A stretch of DNA of 64,000 bases from positions 24,028,627-24,092,626 of the forward strand of contig NC_058495.1 of NCBI RefSeq assembly GCF_020382885.2, in the 5' to 3' direction. The notes beneath the pieces were generated by a model. That model was not told where the DNA came from and ran no database searches. It saw nothing but the letters and a program-made list of their open reading frames with translations. This stretch comes from Scatophagus argus. Lineage: Eukaryota > Chordata > Actinopteri > Scatophagidae. Shown one piece after another: positions 40,399 through 53,400 of this stretch. Numbering within the stretch: position 1 is the stretch's first letter; the number at the start of each line of letters is the position of its first letter. The position numbers and the translations under genes are program-made.

Positions 40399-40894
40399 AA
40401 AACGGTGCACGATTCTCCACCTGAACAGCTTTCTCCACACACTCACTGAACTGTTTTGTGTCCACGTCTGTCCTCCACGTGCAGCTGAGCCATCAGAGCG
40501 AGGAGCCAAACAAAGACCACGATGATGAAAGACAACAGGAGACACCGGAGCCCAGCGGTGAGCAAAGCTTCTGCAGTATTACTGCAATATTACTGCAATA
40601 CAGAGCCAAACAACTGCACTACAGAAACGCGCCTGGGGTCTGGTTCACTTAGGAAGTACTCACAGATCCTTTACTTCAAGTATAAGTACAACAACGTAAA
40701 AATACACCAGACCATTACAAGCCACATTTATGGAAAGTATTAGAAGTAAAAGTACTTAATATACCCCCTGCGACTGATATGTTGTTGTATATGACATATA
40801 TTATGTCTGTTCAGAACCCTTCATATGTTATCAGAAATTAGAAAGTAAATCCTCATATTTAACAAGTTGTTGTAAAAATCACTCACACTGCTAA

Positions 40895-40948
<54 letters not shown>

Positions 40949-43645
40949 AGCAGTCACCAGACAGGACGAGTGTGTGGAGGACCTCAGCAGTTCAACCTCC
41001 ACATACAAAGATACTGCAGTACAGACAGGTAACTCAACTGTTACTACTACGACTCCAGCTCATACTACTACGACTACACGAATCCACGTGTTTTTAAAAG
41101 AGCTTTAGTAACTGCCTTGTTTTTGTACAGTGAAACACCAGAATCGATTACCGCCACTGTGTTTGTCCCCAGATGAATTCTTCTCGTTGAAATGTTCATG
41201 CGTTCTCGTGTGTGTGTGTGTGTGTGTGCGTGTGTGTGTGTGTGCGTGCGTGTGCAGAAGCTTGTCCTCCTCTCCCGCTCACAGCCGACAGAGTTCAGAC
41301 TCCTCACGTCTCTGCGCAGTACCAACCACCTCCTCCTCTGCCTGCTGCTGCTCCTCTCAGCAGCAGGAACCGAGCGGCGAGAACAGGCAAGGAGAACATC
41401 TGTCTGTCGGGAGGAAGAGGAGGCGGAGGGGACCCATACGAGGCGTTTGCCAGGACCGAGAGGAGCCGCAGGGACAAGAGGAGGCCGGAGTGGAACACAC
41501 ACAGGTAGAAATACACAGTTACAGTGTGGTATTTCTACTCATAGTGGTCATTTTTATAAAATGAAAGCCAATTCACAGTAAAACTAAAACCTTAAAAATA
41601 TTGTGTCTCTCTGTCTTCTCTTTAAAACAACAACAAGGAAACACAGGGTTGTTGTAAGACTTTAAGATTCTTCTTAAAGGTCTAATGATCAAAAAGGTTG
41701 AGTTGATCTGTTAAACTGAACTCATCACTCTTTAGAGGGATTCATTTTTTGCAAGAATCACAAATATATTTCACTGAATTTAACTGAAATGAGTTTAAAT
41801 CGAGCTCCTTCTTCAACCACCTCAGGTGTAAAGTGCCCAGTTTAAAAACTGATCATGTCTCCTGCAGCCTCCAAAATTGTCTTCAAGAATAAAGACCACA
41901 CAAAGTCACATAGTCAGTTACTATTTACTCTGATCCCCTGGTCCTGGACTCCGTTCCTCCAGGCCCAGTCGTCAGTTCGTTCCAGCTTCAGAACGTTACC
42001 CGGCCTCTCTGCAGAGGAACAGACAGGAGAGTCGGATGAGGAGGCAGGCCGAGCTCCTGGCTCTGCAGGAGAGGACCTGTCTGTCCAGGACCAACCCTCC
42101 TCCTCCTCCTCTTCAGCCCCAGGAGACCAGGAGCAGCCCCACCAGGAAGGTAAAAGAACCTCCCGTTGAGAAATAAAACTTTCCAGTGCTCTTCAGTACA
42201 ATAATTCAGATTCCCAAACCTTTGTTACTGCCTGTGATGATTGTTGCAGGGGGAGAGTGTTTCCACGGGACACAGCAGCTCTGCAGCCGTCAGCACTGAA
42301 AGGTGAGCAGCTCTGACTGCAGCTGTTTTACTGTTAAACCCCTGAAACACAAAAACAAAAAATGTAAAGTGACAGAAGAAGAGTTTTTATAGGTCTGCTA
42401 ATTCATTATAATTATTTCCCAGGGAATACAAAGAAAAAGTTCTGAAATGACTGTGCAATTACAAAACAAGTAAAACTTATTTGTTCATTCACTGGAAACT
42501 TTACTGGCAGCAGAAGCGACGCAACAAAAACAGAATTTAACTATTTGTATTTTTACCAGTTTTTTCCTGCCATTGCCTCCTCTAGGGGGCGCTCTCCTCC
42601 TATCCCTGCTGTCAGACACAGAGTTCAGGGTCAGCAGGCCCTTCCCTCCTCCACCCCTCCTCCCCCTCCTCCTCCTGTCCTGGAGTTCATTCCTTACATC
42701 CGGACTGATGAAGTCTTCAACCTGGACCCACTGGAGCCTGCTGACACTCCCCCACCTCACCCACACACAGGTCAGAGACTTGCAGTTGTAGGAGTTTTAC
42801 TTGTTGTGAAGTATTTTTCCCTTGTGATGTACTACTTTCACGATTTGTGTCTTCAGCTGTTGGATGGATAAATAAGCACGCGCTGAAGACACTGACATGA
42901 GTTCTGAGGAATTGTAATCCAGGTTTTCCAAATCTTATAGACTAATTTAAAGACAAACATTTTATAGACTAATTGATGAATGGAGAAAATAAATGGCAGC
43001 ACAGTCAATCGTGAAAATAATAATCAGCTGCAGCCCAATAGTCACACCCTTGATTTGGAGAAGAGAAAACTCTATAAAGTTATTTTAGCTTTTAATAAAA
43101 TGAATGAACTAGACAAACGCAAAGACACTCGTCTCTAACTGGTGACGTCAGCTCTGTTTACTGTCTGTAAACTGTACTTTGTCCTCCTGAGAAGCTCCTC
43201 CTCAGAGCTCAGCGGCTCCTCCTGCTCCCTCACACCGGGATCCCCTCCTCCACCCCGAGCTGCTTCGTAACGCACACACACACCGACAGCAGGAGATCCT
43301 GAGAGGCCTGGCCCAGCTACGGCAGGTAACACACACACACACAAGAAATCAATTTATTCCTAGTATGAAGCTTACATATACACATATGTGCTGTGGAGAC
43401 TCGAAGCCTGTGCAAAAGGGCGACCAGGAAGCTCCTGAAACCTGATCATGAACATCACTGCAATCTGACTGTAAACGCTGATAAATCAGTCTGCAAAAAG
43501 TTCAGTAAAATGTGGATCCTCGCATGCACAGATGTTCAAAGCAAAGTCTGTGTGTGTGCGTTTTCAGGGTTTGTTACAGAAGCAGAGGGAGCTTGAGACG
43601 GATTTGAATCCTCTCCTGAAGCGCCACGACAACGAGCTCCGGTGA
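35771..43645 (+). CDS. ccdc66: Coiled-coil domain-containing protein 66, complete, 21 exons, about 868 aa
   Basis: Exons: 35771-35781, 36552-36610, 36848-36870, 37033-37287, 37371-37620, 37720-37825, 38135-38229, 38360-38427, 38678-38770, 39031-39165, 39312-39544, 40003-40087, 40196-40354, 40485-40557, 40951-41028, 41258-41504, 41963-42149, 42250-42302, 42586-42770, 43192-43325, 43568-43645. Phases agree throughout. CCDC66 is a microtubule-binding protein of centrosome, centriolar satellites and cilium. Diagnostic blocks are MNLGDGL at the start, VCLTTEQLQQILNTV, AIDAKKAQWRREL, HELWAAHFDSL, the highly conserved MTALLDPTQIEERERRRLKQ followed by a long charged coiled coil (RQRERDERRRREEEEQEER region), FVPASERYP, FIPYIRTDEVFNLDP, and ILRGLAQLRQGLLQKQREL near the C-terminus. 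Human CCDC66 is 948 residues. Oddities: an 11-base first coding exon, a glutamine tract, and a 99-base intron (37621-37719) that is itself open and in frame. Confidence 0.94.
38380..38403 (+). repeat. (CAG)8 in ccdc66 coding exon 8
   Basis: Eight uninterrupted CAG codons just after DEQVALK encode a glutamine run followed by HSAPGRLQ. The tract sits inside a 68-base exon, at the site where the human protein carries a lysine-rich stretch. Pure CAG makes it length-unstable. Confidence 0.9.
40369..40396. repeat. (CA)n microsatellite just after the ccdc66 exon 13 donor
   Basis: A run of 14 CA units starts 14 bases downstream of the exon 13 donor (AAG/gtcagg at 40354). CA-repeat RNA near a donor is a known hnRNP L type context. 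It is complementary, as RNA, to the UG tract at 40897-40946. Confidence 0.9.
40897..40946. repeat. (GT)25 microsatellite abutting the ccdc66 exon 15 acceptor
   Basis: Twenty-five GT units run up to the acceptor (gtgtgtccag/CAG at 40951), leaving only CCAG between the array and the exon. There is no ordinary pyrimidine tract. Exon 15 therefore depends on a UG-repeat 3' splice site. Confidence 0.9.
41207..41257. repeat. Imperfect (TG)n up to the ccdc66 exon 16 acceptor
   Basis: TG units interrupted by CG (tgtgcgtgtg, gtgcgtgcgtg) run directly into the acceptor gtgcag/AAGCTTG at 41258. As with exon 15, the array takes the place of the polypyrimidine tract. Confidence 0.85.
42579..42592 (+). promoter_or_regulatory. 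CTCF-like motif overlapping ccdc66 exon 19 acceptor
   Basis: CCTCTAGGGGGCGC differs from the CTCF core form CCACTAGGGGGCGC at one base. Its AG (42584-42585) is the splice acceptor of exon 19, so the motif straddles an intron/exon boundary. Occupancy is unknown. Confidence 0.45.
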
Positions 43646-46600
43646 CCCCTGAGCTCTGGTGTTTGTGCCGAGTCAGGATGAGTAACACCACAGTGTGCCC
43701 GCCGGCCGTCATGGAGAACACACAAACACCAGAAACAGAAAACCTTCAGTGTTTCCTCTGAGGATCGTTCAGCCGCCCAGCACTCAGAAACTTGATGGTT
43801 TCGTGTTTCACTGCAGGGAGTTTACTTCTTTGGATCTCACTTGAATATCAAACGTACTGCAGCAGATTTTTGGGAGTTTTCAAGTCAAGCTGATGTTATC
43901 AGATTGAATGTGATTTGGGGCAATACGTCCCACCTGTGCTGGTTGTAACTACCATCAGAATTGAGTTTTTTTCCAGCCACCAGCTCCAAGACATTTTCTC
44001 AGATGTTACAAAGTACTCGCACTTGAGAACACTCAGCTCTTTGTACATCTTTTGGCGCATTCAGACTGAACAAAAGTGTGTTATTTGCCCAGATGTTGCT
44101 GCTGGTTTATTTATACACAAACCAACGATGTACCCGTCAGTGCAGACGTTAGCCCACTGTAGCGACTGCAGCTAGCAGCGTGCACCAGCTGTGGTCGAGT
44201 CATAACTTCAGGGTAGGAGAGACTTCTCCACTCTAATCAAAGCGTTTTCAAGTTATGGGTCTGTGAATTCGCGAAACAAATCTGCAGTTACTGACACCTT
44301 TCCATTTACTTTGAACGCAGCTGACTGTTGCTAAGCAACACCTCCATCTTTTTGAAGCCAGCAGTGACCATATATCAACAAGAGGGTGGAGCTGGGGTGG
44401 ATACACGTTGCTTCACTGCTATCCAGATTGAATCTGACTGAGAATCTGTTAAATCACTGAGGTAGGGACTCTTCAGTGACACGGTAGCCACACCCTGAAG
44501 CTGATCCTGCTTTCTTGTCTGTTTTAGTCTAAACAGGACCACAATTTACAAAATGAACCTCATGCTGCAATGAAGACGACTTGAAACTCGCGACCATAAA
44601 GTCATAAGGAAACTGAAATCCTTTCATTTTCCCATAAGCTTACATGCAATCAGACTTCATTTTGAAACCAGTGGATATGCCCCCTGCTGGCCATTGGAAA
44701 GGAAGCAGATTTAAGGCACTTGTGCTTAATCGTTCAAAAATGGAAACTCCATCATATTTTATGGAGTCACCGCTGGGGTTGAAGACTGATTTTAAAATGT
44801 CTGAATTTCTTGATTTTAAATGCTGACAGAACTGAGATGTGACTTGCAGGTTAAACACCAACACTTGGCGGAGAGTTATTAAATTAAACTGTTCTGCTAC
44901 AAACACCTTTAAAATCTGCCACATCAGTTCTACCTCACATCAAAGATCTTTTATAGGATGGATGTTCATCTAAAATACTGCTTGGGTTTTCACTCACCTA
45001 ATGAGAGAAAACTTTTTCGTGAACTGAACGTAAATGGATGCGCTTTGTTTTATGTGCGGATTGTATTTTAAAATCCTGTTTTTAATGCACTTTCCATAAG
45101 AATGACACTGTACCAAACAGGTACTGAATTTTGGATATTGAGGGGTTGGAGGTTCCACACATTTTCTTTAGTTCATCCTTCCGGCAGAAGGAACTTGATT
45201 AAATCGTGAATGAACTTGTTTCTTCAGCTTCCTGCTGGCTGAGGAGCTCTATGTTTCCATTTCTGCTTCTGTGTTATTGTAATTTTCCTGGTTTTATTGT
45301 ATTAGTGTATTTTTTTATTTATTGCAAATGTAATAATATCAAGTGCGACTCTTTATGTTTCTTCCAACTGTGTTTTGTTTTGACTTATTTCAAATTTCCC
45401 CCCATCTGACACCTACAGTACGTCACATTGCAAACCCCTTTTAACTTTTGATGTTAAAGTAGCAGTATGTCAGAGTGTGCACTAATTTGCTTTTAGCTTA
45501 GCATTGACAGTGAAGATTTCAGCAGCCCTGGACAAGCTGTATGGAGCCATTTTGTCCCACTCCAACATATGTAGATTTGTAATAAAATCAGACGCAGTCC
45601 CACTGATGACCTCCAACTGAGACTCTGCATGATGATTTCTTCTTTTTCTTGTTAACAACATGTAGTAGTTCCACCCAAGGTTGAGAAAATCTTGAGGGAG
45701 ACTCGCTGGTTTATCCAAGCAAGTTTTAATACAAAAAAATTCTGATGTTTAAAAAAACATAAAAAATGACTTAAGTTAAAACCAGTCAGTTACAGAGTCA
45801 CTTTATACTGTACATACAACAACTAAACAATCAACAAATAATAATGAATAATAAACAAATAAACAGCTCCAAGGGTTAATAACCCAAACATTCAGTACAA
45901 AAAAAATATACATATTGGGTTTTTTTTGTTTGTTTTTCTTAGAGGACATAAAGAGTCCACTGGAAGACGTGTAAGGCAATCTGTCCATCCCCTTCCTTTA
46001 TGGTGCTTTTTAAGGTCATCCATAGTCCCTGCTTAAGTACCAGCGTCCAGCTCGGTGTCTCCCAATGAAGCAGGGGAGAACAAATAAGCAGCTTGTGTTT
46101 CCTCACTGTAGAAAACATCGTCAAGGACTCCTTTGAAGAGATCAGCTTGTCAGGTTGCTGGAATAAACCCCACGAAAAATGCAGCTAATCCCCTTTTATT
46201 TTCCAAAACACAAAATCAGTCAAAAAGTGCCAGAACAGTTAGCACGGTGGTGCATTCCAGAAACCGGACGCGTATTTAGTCAATGCTCTGACTCAGAGCA
46301 AAGCGTGCAGACAGAAAACAGAAAAACCGAACTTGCGACTCCATTTGAACCTGAGGCCATTCATTCAAGCAGAAGGTTATCTCTGAATCAGCTGATGTAC
46401 ATGGGAGGTCTGAGTTCTGTCAATGAGATACAACATCCAAAAACATGGCAGAGAAACTTAACATTTCTTCTGCTGTTCTTTTTTTTTTTTCACATTAAAT
46501 CTCCTGTGCATGTCCAGAGTTACGGGAGTTACGGCCTTTTCCATCAGTGACCTTCTGACTTCTACAGGCGAACATTTAGTGGTTACAGAAGGTAGTAAAC

Positions 46601-47405
46601 AGTAGGTTTTCACTCTAAGACCCAACAGGCTGCAGATTCGTTACTGAAGACCACAAGGGTGGGAACTTCATTAAGTCCTGATCCCCAGATGGTATAATCT
46701 TCTTAATGACTTTAAAAAGGTAAGGACAGGAATACCGAATCAAACAAGATGCTTGAATACAGCTTCTTCCAGGTGGGGAGTTATAAAAGGATTTTTTTCA
46801 CTAAAGTTACTCAAAAATCTGCCGTCAAACACGTGAACGGTGGTTTGAATTTTGAAAGTGACAGCCTAAATACAAACCAGTGACTTTTGAGACTTTTAAA
46901 GTGGGAAAGAATCAGCGTCAGGCGGGTTAAACACTCTTTGGGCCATCAGTGACTGCACTGAGCAGCACTGCAGCCGGCGAGTGAGGAAGAAGGTCTGCAC
47001 CATCTGTGATTTTACACAATTTACTCTGACTTCAAATCGTGCTTTTGCTAAATAACACCCGCCTGAAATAAATTCTTTTAATTGTGTTTCAAGATTAAAA
47101 AAAAAAAAAAAAGCAAAGATACCAAAAAGAAATTTTTCAACATTTGTTATTTGTGGACCTGAGAGTGAAACGTCCCAGTTCCTTTAGACAGCTCTGGATC
47201 AGGATAAGAAGTCTCCCTGAGAGCAGCAGCATTCTTCCCTCTTTCTTTAGTTTAGCACCTGTTAGTATTTGGGATGTGCGGGTTTCGGGATGACCGAGAT
47301 CCTGCACATTCTGATAGCAGGGTGGGTAAATTTTGGTTTTATCCCCCCGGCTTAAACTCGCAGCAGGTGTGTAGTTAGGTCAGCTGGTGTGATTAAAATG
47401 GCTCT
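43646..47405. other. Convergent 3' UTR/flank region of ccdc66 and tasor
   Basis: No coding exon was found between the ccdc66 stop (43645) and the tasor stop (47406-47408). A plus-strand AATAAA at 45581-45586 is a candidate ccdc66 poly(A) signal. A minus-strand AATAAA (forward TTTATT, 46195-46200) is a candidate for tasor. The part at 44150-44800 looks like an interspersed repeat (phrases 'taacttcagggtaggagag', 'gttgctaagcaac', 'gccccctgctggccattgg') and carries both an RFX-like palindrome (44327-44339) and a minus-strand CTCF-like core (44679-44692). An A-rich run lies at about 47098-47112. Confidence 0.5.
44679..44692 (-). promoter_or_regulatory. CTCF-like motif in ccdc66/tasor intergenic repeat
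   Basis: Forward GCCCCCTGCTGGCC reads GGCCAGCAGGGGGC on the minus strand, matching the CTCF core. Being within a probable interspersed repeat, it may have been brought in by that repeat. It faces the plus-strand CTCF-like motif at 42579. Confidence 0.45.
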
Positions 47406-50400
47406 CTACATACCACTGAAGCCTCCTCTTTGGCCTCCTCTGTACCTTATGCCGCCCTGACCTGCAGAGTTGTGGTACCCTGCCAGCAGTCTGGAACCAG
47501 TGAAGTCCCTGCCATCCTGTTGGAGGCCCCAGACCAGGGCGGAGGCACCTGGCCAGACAGGTGAGGGCCCGAGGAGGCCGCTTCCCAGGTTACCGAGGGG
47601 CGCCAGTAAGGGGACACTGGAGAAATGCTGGTTGTGGAGCTGAGGCAGGCGAGGGGGCTGCAGGAGGCCGACGCCCCGCTGCCGCTGCCTGTGAGGTGGT
47701 TGTTGTAGGTGTGAGAGATTCTGCTGGAGCTGCTGTTGCTCATTCAGACGTTCTTGGATGTGCTGTAGAGTGGGCACAGCAGGATTTGGGTTCTCCCTGT
47801 GGTCTCTTACAGTGGTGGTACTTCCTGTTCCCTTGGTGCTACTGGCAGCTCCCAAAGCGCTGTTGCCAGGTGGCGCTCCCTCTCGTCTTACTGGCTGCTC
47901 CTGGCTCACCTGTTTGTCTCTACAAGATGAAAACAAGAAGAGGCTCAGTGGCAACATACAAGCAAACTGCAGGACTTGCGATGCACAATGTAGCTGCCAC
48001 CAAACCAAAATGGTTTTTTTGGCTCACTTGTATTTTCTAATAAGATCCTTTCCAGGTCATAACAAATTAACATGAGCATCGGTCTTGACAACTCTTTATT
48101 CTGCACAAGGTAAACCAAACATGGCAACACCTGAAGAGGTTAATTAACTGCTAATGTTGAGACCACAATAGTAATGCGGCTCTGTGGCACCGGCACAGAT
48201 GTTACATTATCAAAATGTATTCAGAAAGGTTTGGAGGAGGTGAACCCTGTGAAGGCTTGCAGGATATGTGGGTACAGAACTCTATTAAATGAAAACTCTC
48301 TTACTGCTTACGTGGACCAGTGTGTGCTGTCTAAAAAGACTAAAATCGGTTCAGGATCTTTCACACTGTCCCACAGTGCCACATGAACCAGCATAAACTA
48401 TATTGTCAGGACGACAAAAACACTGACCTGCCCAGACAGACTTGTTAAGTCACATTACAAACTGAACTGTAATCTGTAATCTATATTACTATTTGTGTAC
48501 CTTGATCTGTCGCCCTCTACAGGACAAGCTGTGGCACTGGAGGAGGCTGCACCCTGTTTAGATACTTTGGAAAATGCAGCTTCTCCTTGCTGATCTGCCT
48601 TTTCTCTTCTGTCACTGCTCGAGTCTTTCTGGTTACTCAGTCCTGAGACGGCAGCTGTGTTTTGACTGGACGAAGGAGCAGGTGTGTCGCTGTTACTGGT
48701 ACCCGGGTTTCCTCCCAGTGACCCCATCAGTCTCACTGGAGTACCATCTCTCTGATCTCCAGACTCTGCTCCTCCTATTCGATTGCCTGCACTCCTCCAT
48801 CCCTCTGCTCCAACCTCCCTCATCTCCTCCTCGCCCAGTTCTCGCTGCAGTCCTGAGTGAATAGACTCCAGCGTGGCTGTCGCTGCTTTCTTGCCTGGAG
48901 CGAGCTGGATCTGCTCAGTGGGACCTCCTTGGCCTAAAAGAGAGGTGGTGTGATGGCTGCCCATATGAACATGATTGGGAAGGAAGCTTTTGAGGTGGCT
49001 GACACCCAGTTCGGCTCGGGGGTCTAACTGCTGCTGGTGCTGCTGCAGAAGAAGCTGCGCTTGACGTTCAGCCCGTAACTGTGAGATGGCCAGTCGAAGA
49101 TCCTCAAAGTCTTTGCCCGAATGGTGCGACACACCATCCTTGCAGGAGGAGTCTGGGACGAGCTGGTCAGAGAGATGGGAGAGAGGGGGGAGGCTGGAAC
49201 CAGACTGCTGGAGGAGATGTTGGGGTTGTTCATGGGATGACAGAGGATGGATGTGTTCTGGGGAGACAGAGAAAGAACAATCAGACTTAGCAGCCTGCTG
49301 AGACCTGAGGACAATGTTTGTTTGTTTGTTTTTGGTTAGGACTCCATCTATCTAAAATAAAGATATTTATTTCATTCTTTTCATATAATGACAGACTAAT
49401 AAAGATTTCAGAAAGAACTCTTAAGATGTTTTTACAGACCATTTTCAAGTTTGAAAATGATATAAATCTGGGGGTATGAAGTTAGGACAAAGTGAGGTTA
49501 GACAGAGTGAGCCTGCTGATCACGTCTGGTCGAGGCTACGTTAACCGCTATGAGAATAACACAGTCAAATCTTCCACCAAACTGCTGGCAGTTGAGTTGC
49601 CCTGCAGGTAATGTTGGTGCCAGGTTTTGGCAAGGAAGAAAAAGAAGGTGTGGGATTTAAAAAAAAAAAGAAAAAAAAAGATGGTGTCTCTTATTTTGAT
49701 ACACTCATTTACACATAAAAAACAGTATATTGCCAAACTGAATAATTGTATAATATTTACGTTGGCATGAGATGATGTGAAGTCCTGGAAGAAGAACTGG
49801 CGAAGAGGCTGAGACAACGTGGGAGAACATGTTAATTTTTAACACTGCACTTTGACCTGTAAATTTTTTTGAGTCAGACAATGATAAAAAGTGTGGTGCT
49901 AAACGGGTGGAGAACTTCAACTCTGCAGTCCTCAGGCGTTAATCTTCTCTAAACTACAACTCCTGGTATCGTTCAGTCACCTGACTGCATCACGTTTGAG
50001 ACGACTGCTACCACTGACCTTTGGAAGCCAGCATGTCATCAGTGATTGGCTGGTTGACCTTAATGTCATGGCAACCAAACAGTCTGGTGAAGTCGTGCAG
50101 AATTTCTTCAGTACTGGCCACGACGATGCCACCACTGGGGTAGGCCAGAGAATGACGCTCTGAGTAATAAAAAAAAAAACATAAAAAGACAAGCAACATC
50201 AGTAGTCCACTTCAGGTGGTAAATGAAGTTTGTCAGCAGCTAATCAGGTGATCACTGCCGAGTTACTGGCATTGATCAACTCCCCCTGGAGAGCCAGTGG
50301 TCCTGGCATGTACGTACCAGTCAGGAGGACTGTGTGTCGGTACTGAGTGTATCTGGCTTGGAGCTCCATAAGACAGTCCAGATCGGGTGAGTGATGGCTC

Positions 50401-53400
50401 ATCATGTCGCAGTGATGGTATGGGAGGAACTCAACGATTTGCCTCTTCTGATAGGCTGACAGCAAGTCCAGTAGGTTGGCTGCTTCTCTCCTGAACCTGA
50501 AGACCATATAGATGCACGAATAAGATAAAAAACCATCTTACCTGTCTGTACTTTCAGCTGAAAATCAGAGGCCAGATTATCTGTGATCCAACTGCAGCGC
50601 ATAGCAGAGATAATGTTAACTATGCTTCTTCTAACTGTTGACAATAATGGGATTTCTGAGTAGCCTGAACAAACAATGTATGACAGGCTTAGAAATGTAG
50701 CAACAAAACAACAAGTCTGTAAATCCAAGGAGAGAAAACCATGCAAAAACAGACCAATTTTAATAAGGCTTAATAAAGTGTGTGTGAAAACCACCTGGCT
50801 TTTGTTGTAAAGTACTCTGAGTGATCAATAAGACTGCAGTGAACACAAAATCAGTACCTGGACTGCTCTTTTAGTTTCTTGTGGGTTTTGTAGTGAACCT
50901 TCCACCTCCACACTCTCTCTGGTGAACTGTGCTGTTCCAGCAGCATGAGCAGTGCAGTCAGTCGGTCTGCAGAACAGTGTGTCAGTAATCAGTTACACTG
51001 AAACAAATATCAACAAAAAGCCCACGACAAACAACGGATTTGCAAATAATTTAATGATAGAAAATGATGATAAACACATTCCTAAAATATTATCTTTCAC
51101 CTTGACCAAACAAATCGTGTATTTTGCACACAGCAGTTGGACTCCTGACCTACCATGAGTGATGTAGTCGGGATTGAGCACTAACTCGTCCGACACGATG
51201 CAGCCTCCAGAAACAAAAAGCTCGTTGTAGCTGTTGTTCCTGATGTCGTCCAGAGTGTCGATTCCCACAAACACGACATTGGGGTGTCGCTTCAGAGACA
51301 CCAGGCCGGGGATCTGAGGTGTTCAAATCATCACACATCATGTTAGGTTATTAAAACATCCAGTAATTAAGTCAGTGCATCATTCTAGCATGAAAACACA
51401 CAGTACCTTTAACTGATGGGGAATCACAGTAGTACTTTGTGTACTGAATGTGCCTGCTCACTGAACACAGATCAAGATCTTATATAAACAAAGCCATGTA
51501 AAGCCATGTAGTCTTCTATCGCAAACTACTGACTGTCAGTGGCTAACAGTGGCTAGAAACAACAACAATACAAAAACACCCTCCTGACACCCTATCGGTA
51601 CGAACAGTGTAAGGGCAACCAAGACACAGGGTCTCCTATCACAACAGTCTGTCTGCAGGTTCTGTTTATGTCTGTGCATAAATCATGCATGTTTTCTTGC
51701 AGGTGTGAACTATTTATCTTGCTGAAACACAAAAGTTGGGGAAAAAAAGCAAGAGAAAAAAAACAGAGGCAGAGAGACAGGAAGAGTACAAAAGAGCTCA
51801 AGAGAAACTAAATGGTGGCAGCAGGTCATACATGATGAAGTACTTGGTGTTTATTCTGGTTAGTGCCCTTGGAACTGGAACAAAACACTGTATCAGTTTG
51901 CGGATGACAACAGACAAGCACTTTGTCTCATTTTTTTTCACTGTCACGGCAGAGACCTGAATGTGCCTCCAGGCTCCTGCACATTTACAGACATGAGTGG
52001 TGTATGTCGGCCCCCGAGGGGCTCGAGTCAGTTACACAGTATACACATCTCCATCCGGCTGTGGGAAGGTCGACTACTTCTGGAACGCATCCAATCAAAC
52101 CAAACAAAAGAGGTTTATTTAATGGTTTGTGGAGTATCAGATACCTTAAAGTGGCTGCTGAACATGCACAACTGCTAGTGAGAAAAGCAGTACAAAGACA
52201 AAGATGCCCAGGAAAAGGGGTTGGATTGCCTCATTCACACTGCTCCACATATCCAATTCCACAATGCAAGGGTCCATATGATGCAAATTTAATCATCAGG
52301 TGTACCCCAAGCCCCTTATAAGATCTGGATCATCCACCTTGTTTATGGCCACCAGCAGTAGGCACAGACAGGAACAGAAGCAGAGGTTAAAATGATTATT
52401 CAGAGGTACCTTGTGTACGTGTCCAGCGATGTCTTTGTTTTTAATGATGACGAGCAGTCTGTTGTCAGAGTTTTCTTGGTCCAGAAAAGCCATGGGACTC
52501 TGCTCCACATTACCTTGCTTCAACAGGTATTCCTACAACATGAGAATACACACGCACACTGAAAATACCCACAGATACAAGCGTTCCATTCCGTTTGTCT
52601 ATCCTACGCTTTATCAAAGGTTTAACAAAGTCAGAAAAGACATTCTGAGGGAGCAGATTGGCTGGACACTGAATGTTGCCTGAGGGTGCTATGTTTTTAA
52701 TCACTTTACAAGTTGTCAGCTTGTTGTTCTGTGCAATAAACCAACATGTAGCATTGTTTTCTCTCACTCCACAACCACTCATACCAGCACTTTTCTGTCA
52801 GAATTGTAATTTTCCACAAGAATCTTCTAATTGAACTGATCCTTTACATTCATTGATGCAGGACTGATAAACTGTAGAAACTGTGCTGCCTGTAAAGTTA
52901 CCTTGACGTCTTCAGAGACCTGGTCCTCTGGCTCAGTGCTGTGGAGGTAGAACTGCAGGGAGTTTTTCTTGAGGTCTTTGACGATCTCCACCAGGTTGTT
53001 CAACACCTCTGGCTGCAGCTGGCTGATCACAGAACTCAGGTCTGCGGCTGGGGGAGAAGGGCCCGAGCCAGGGACGAGCACCGGGGCAGGACTCAAGACT
53101 GGCTCAGATGTACGTGATGATTCCGTCAGGGGCTTGGATTGACCACTGAAGCCTGGCAAAATCACCTCGCAGCCTGCACCTGCAAGACTCCCAGCCCCTT
53201 CTACACCAGTGGTACAATGTGCAGTCCTGGTGATACTGTTATCCTGCATTTGTCTGCTGTTATAAACACCTGTTCTATTGATCTCTGAAGTGTGACTTTG
53301 CTGTGGTATCCAATGGGACTGTGGGGACGTGTTAGTTGAAGGACGGTGGACGGCAGTGCTGCCAGGCTTGTATGCAGAAACTGATCTAGAGGTAGTACCA

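Noticed and set aside
47561..48040. 159-codon plus-strand open stretch
   Set aside because: Antisense shadow of the GC-rich last tasor exon; no splice support on the plus strand.
48174..48386. 70-codon plus-strand open stretch
   Set aside because: Non-ATG start in a tasor intron with no family match; length is within chance expectation.
49024..49257. Alternative reading frame of a tasor exon ending in a stop at 49024-49026
   Set aside because: A phase-0 join from AAC/gtaaat would give this early stop. The phase-1 join through exon 49808-49761 opens the long frame SDQLVPDSSCKDGV...DFEDLRLAISQL, which is clearly coding.
51923..52321. 132-codon plus-strand open stretch in a tasor intron
   Set aside because: No recognisable domain, no splice signals, low-information composition. 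Possibly a repeat, but nothing supports a gene.
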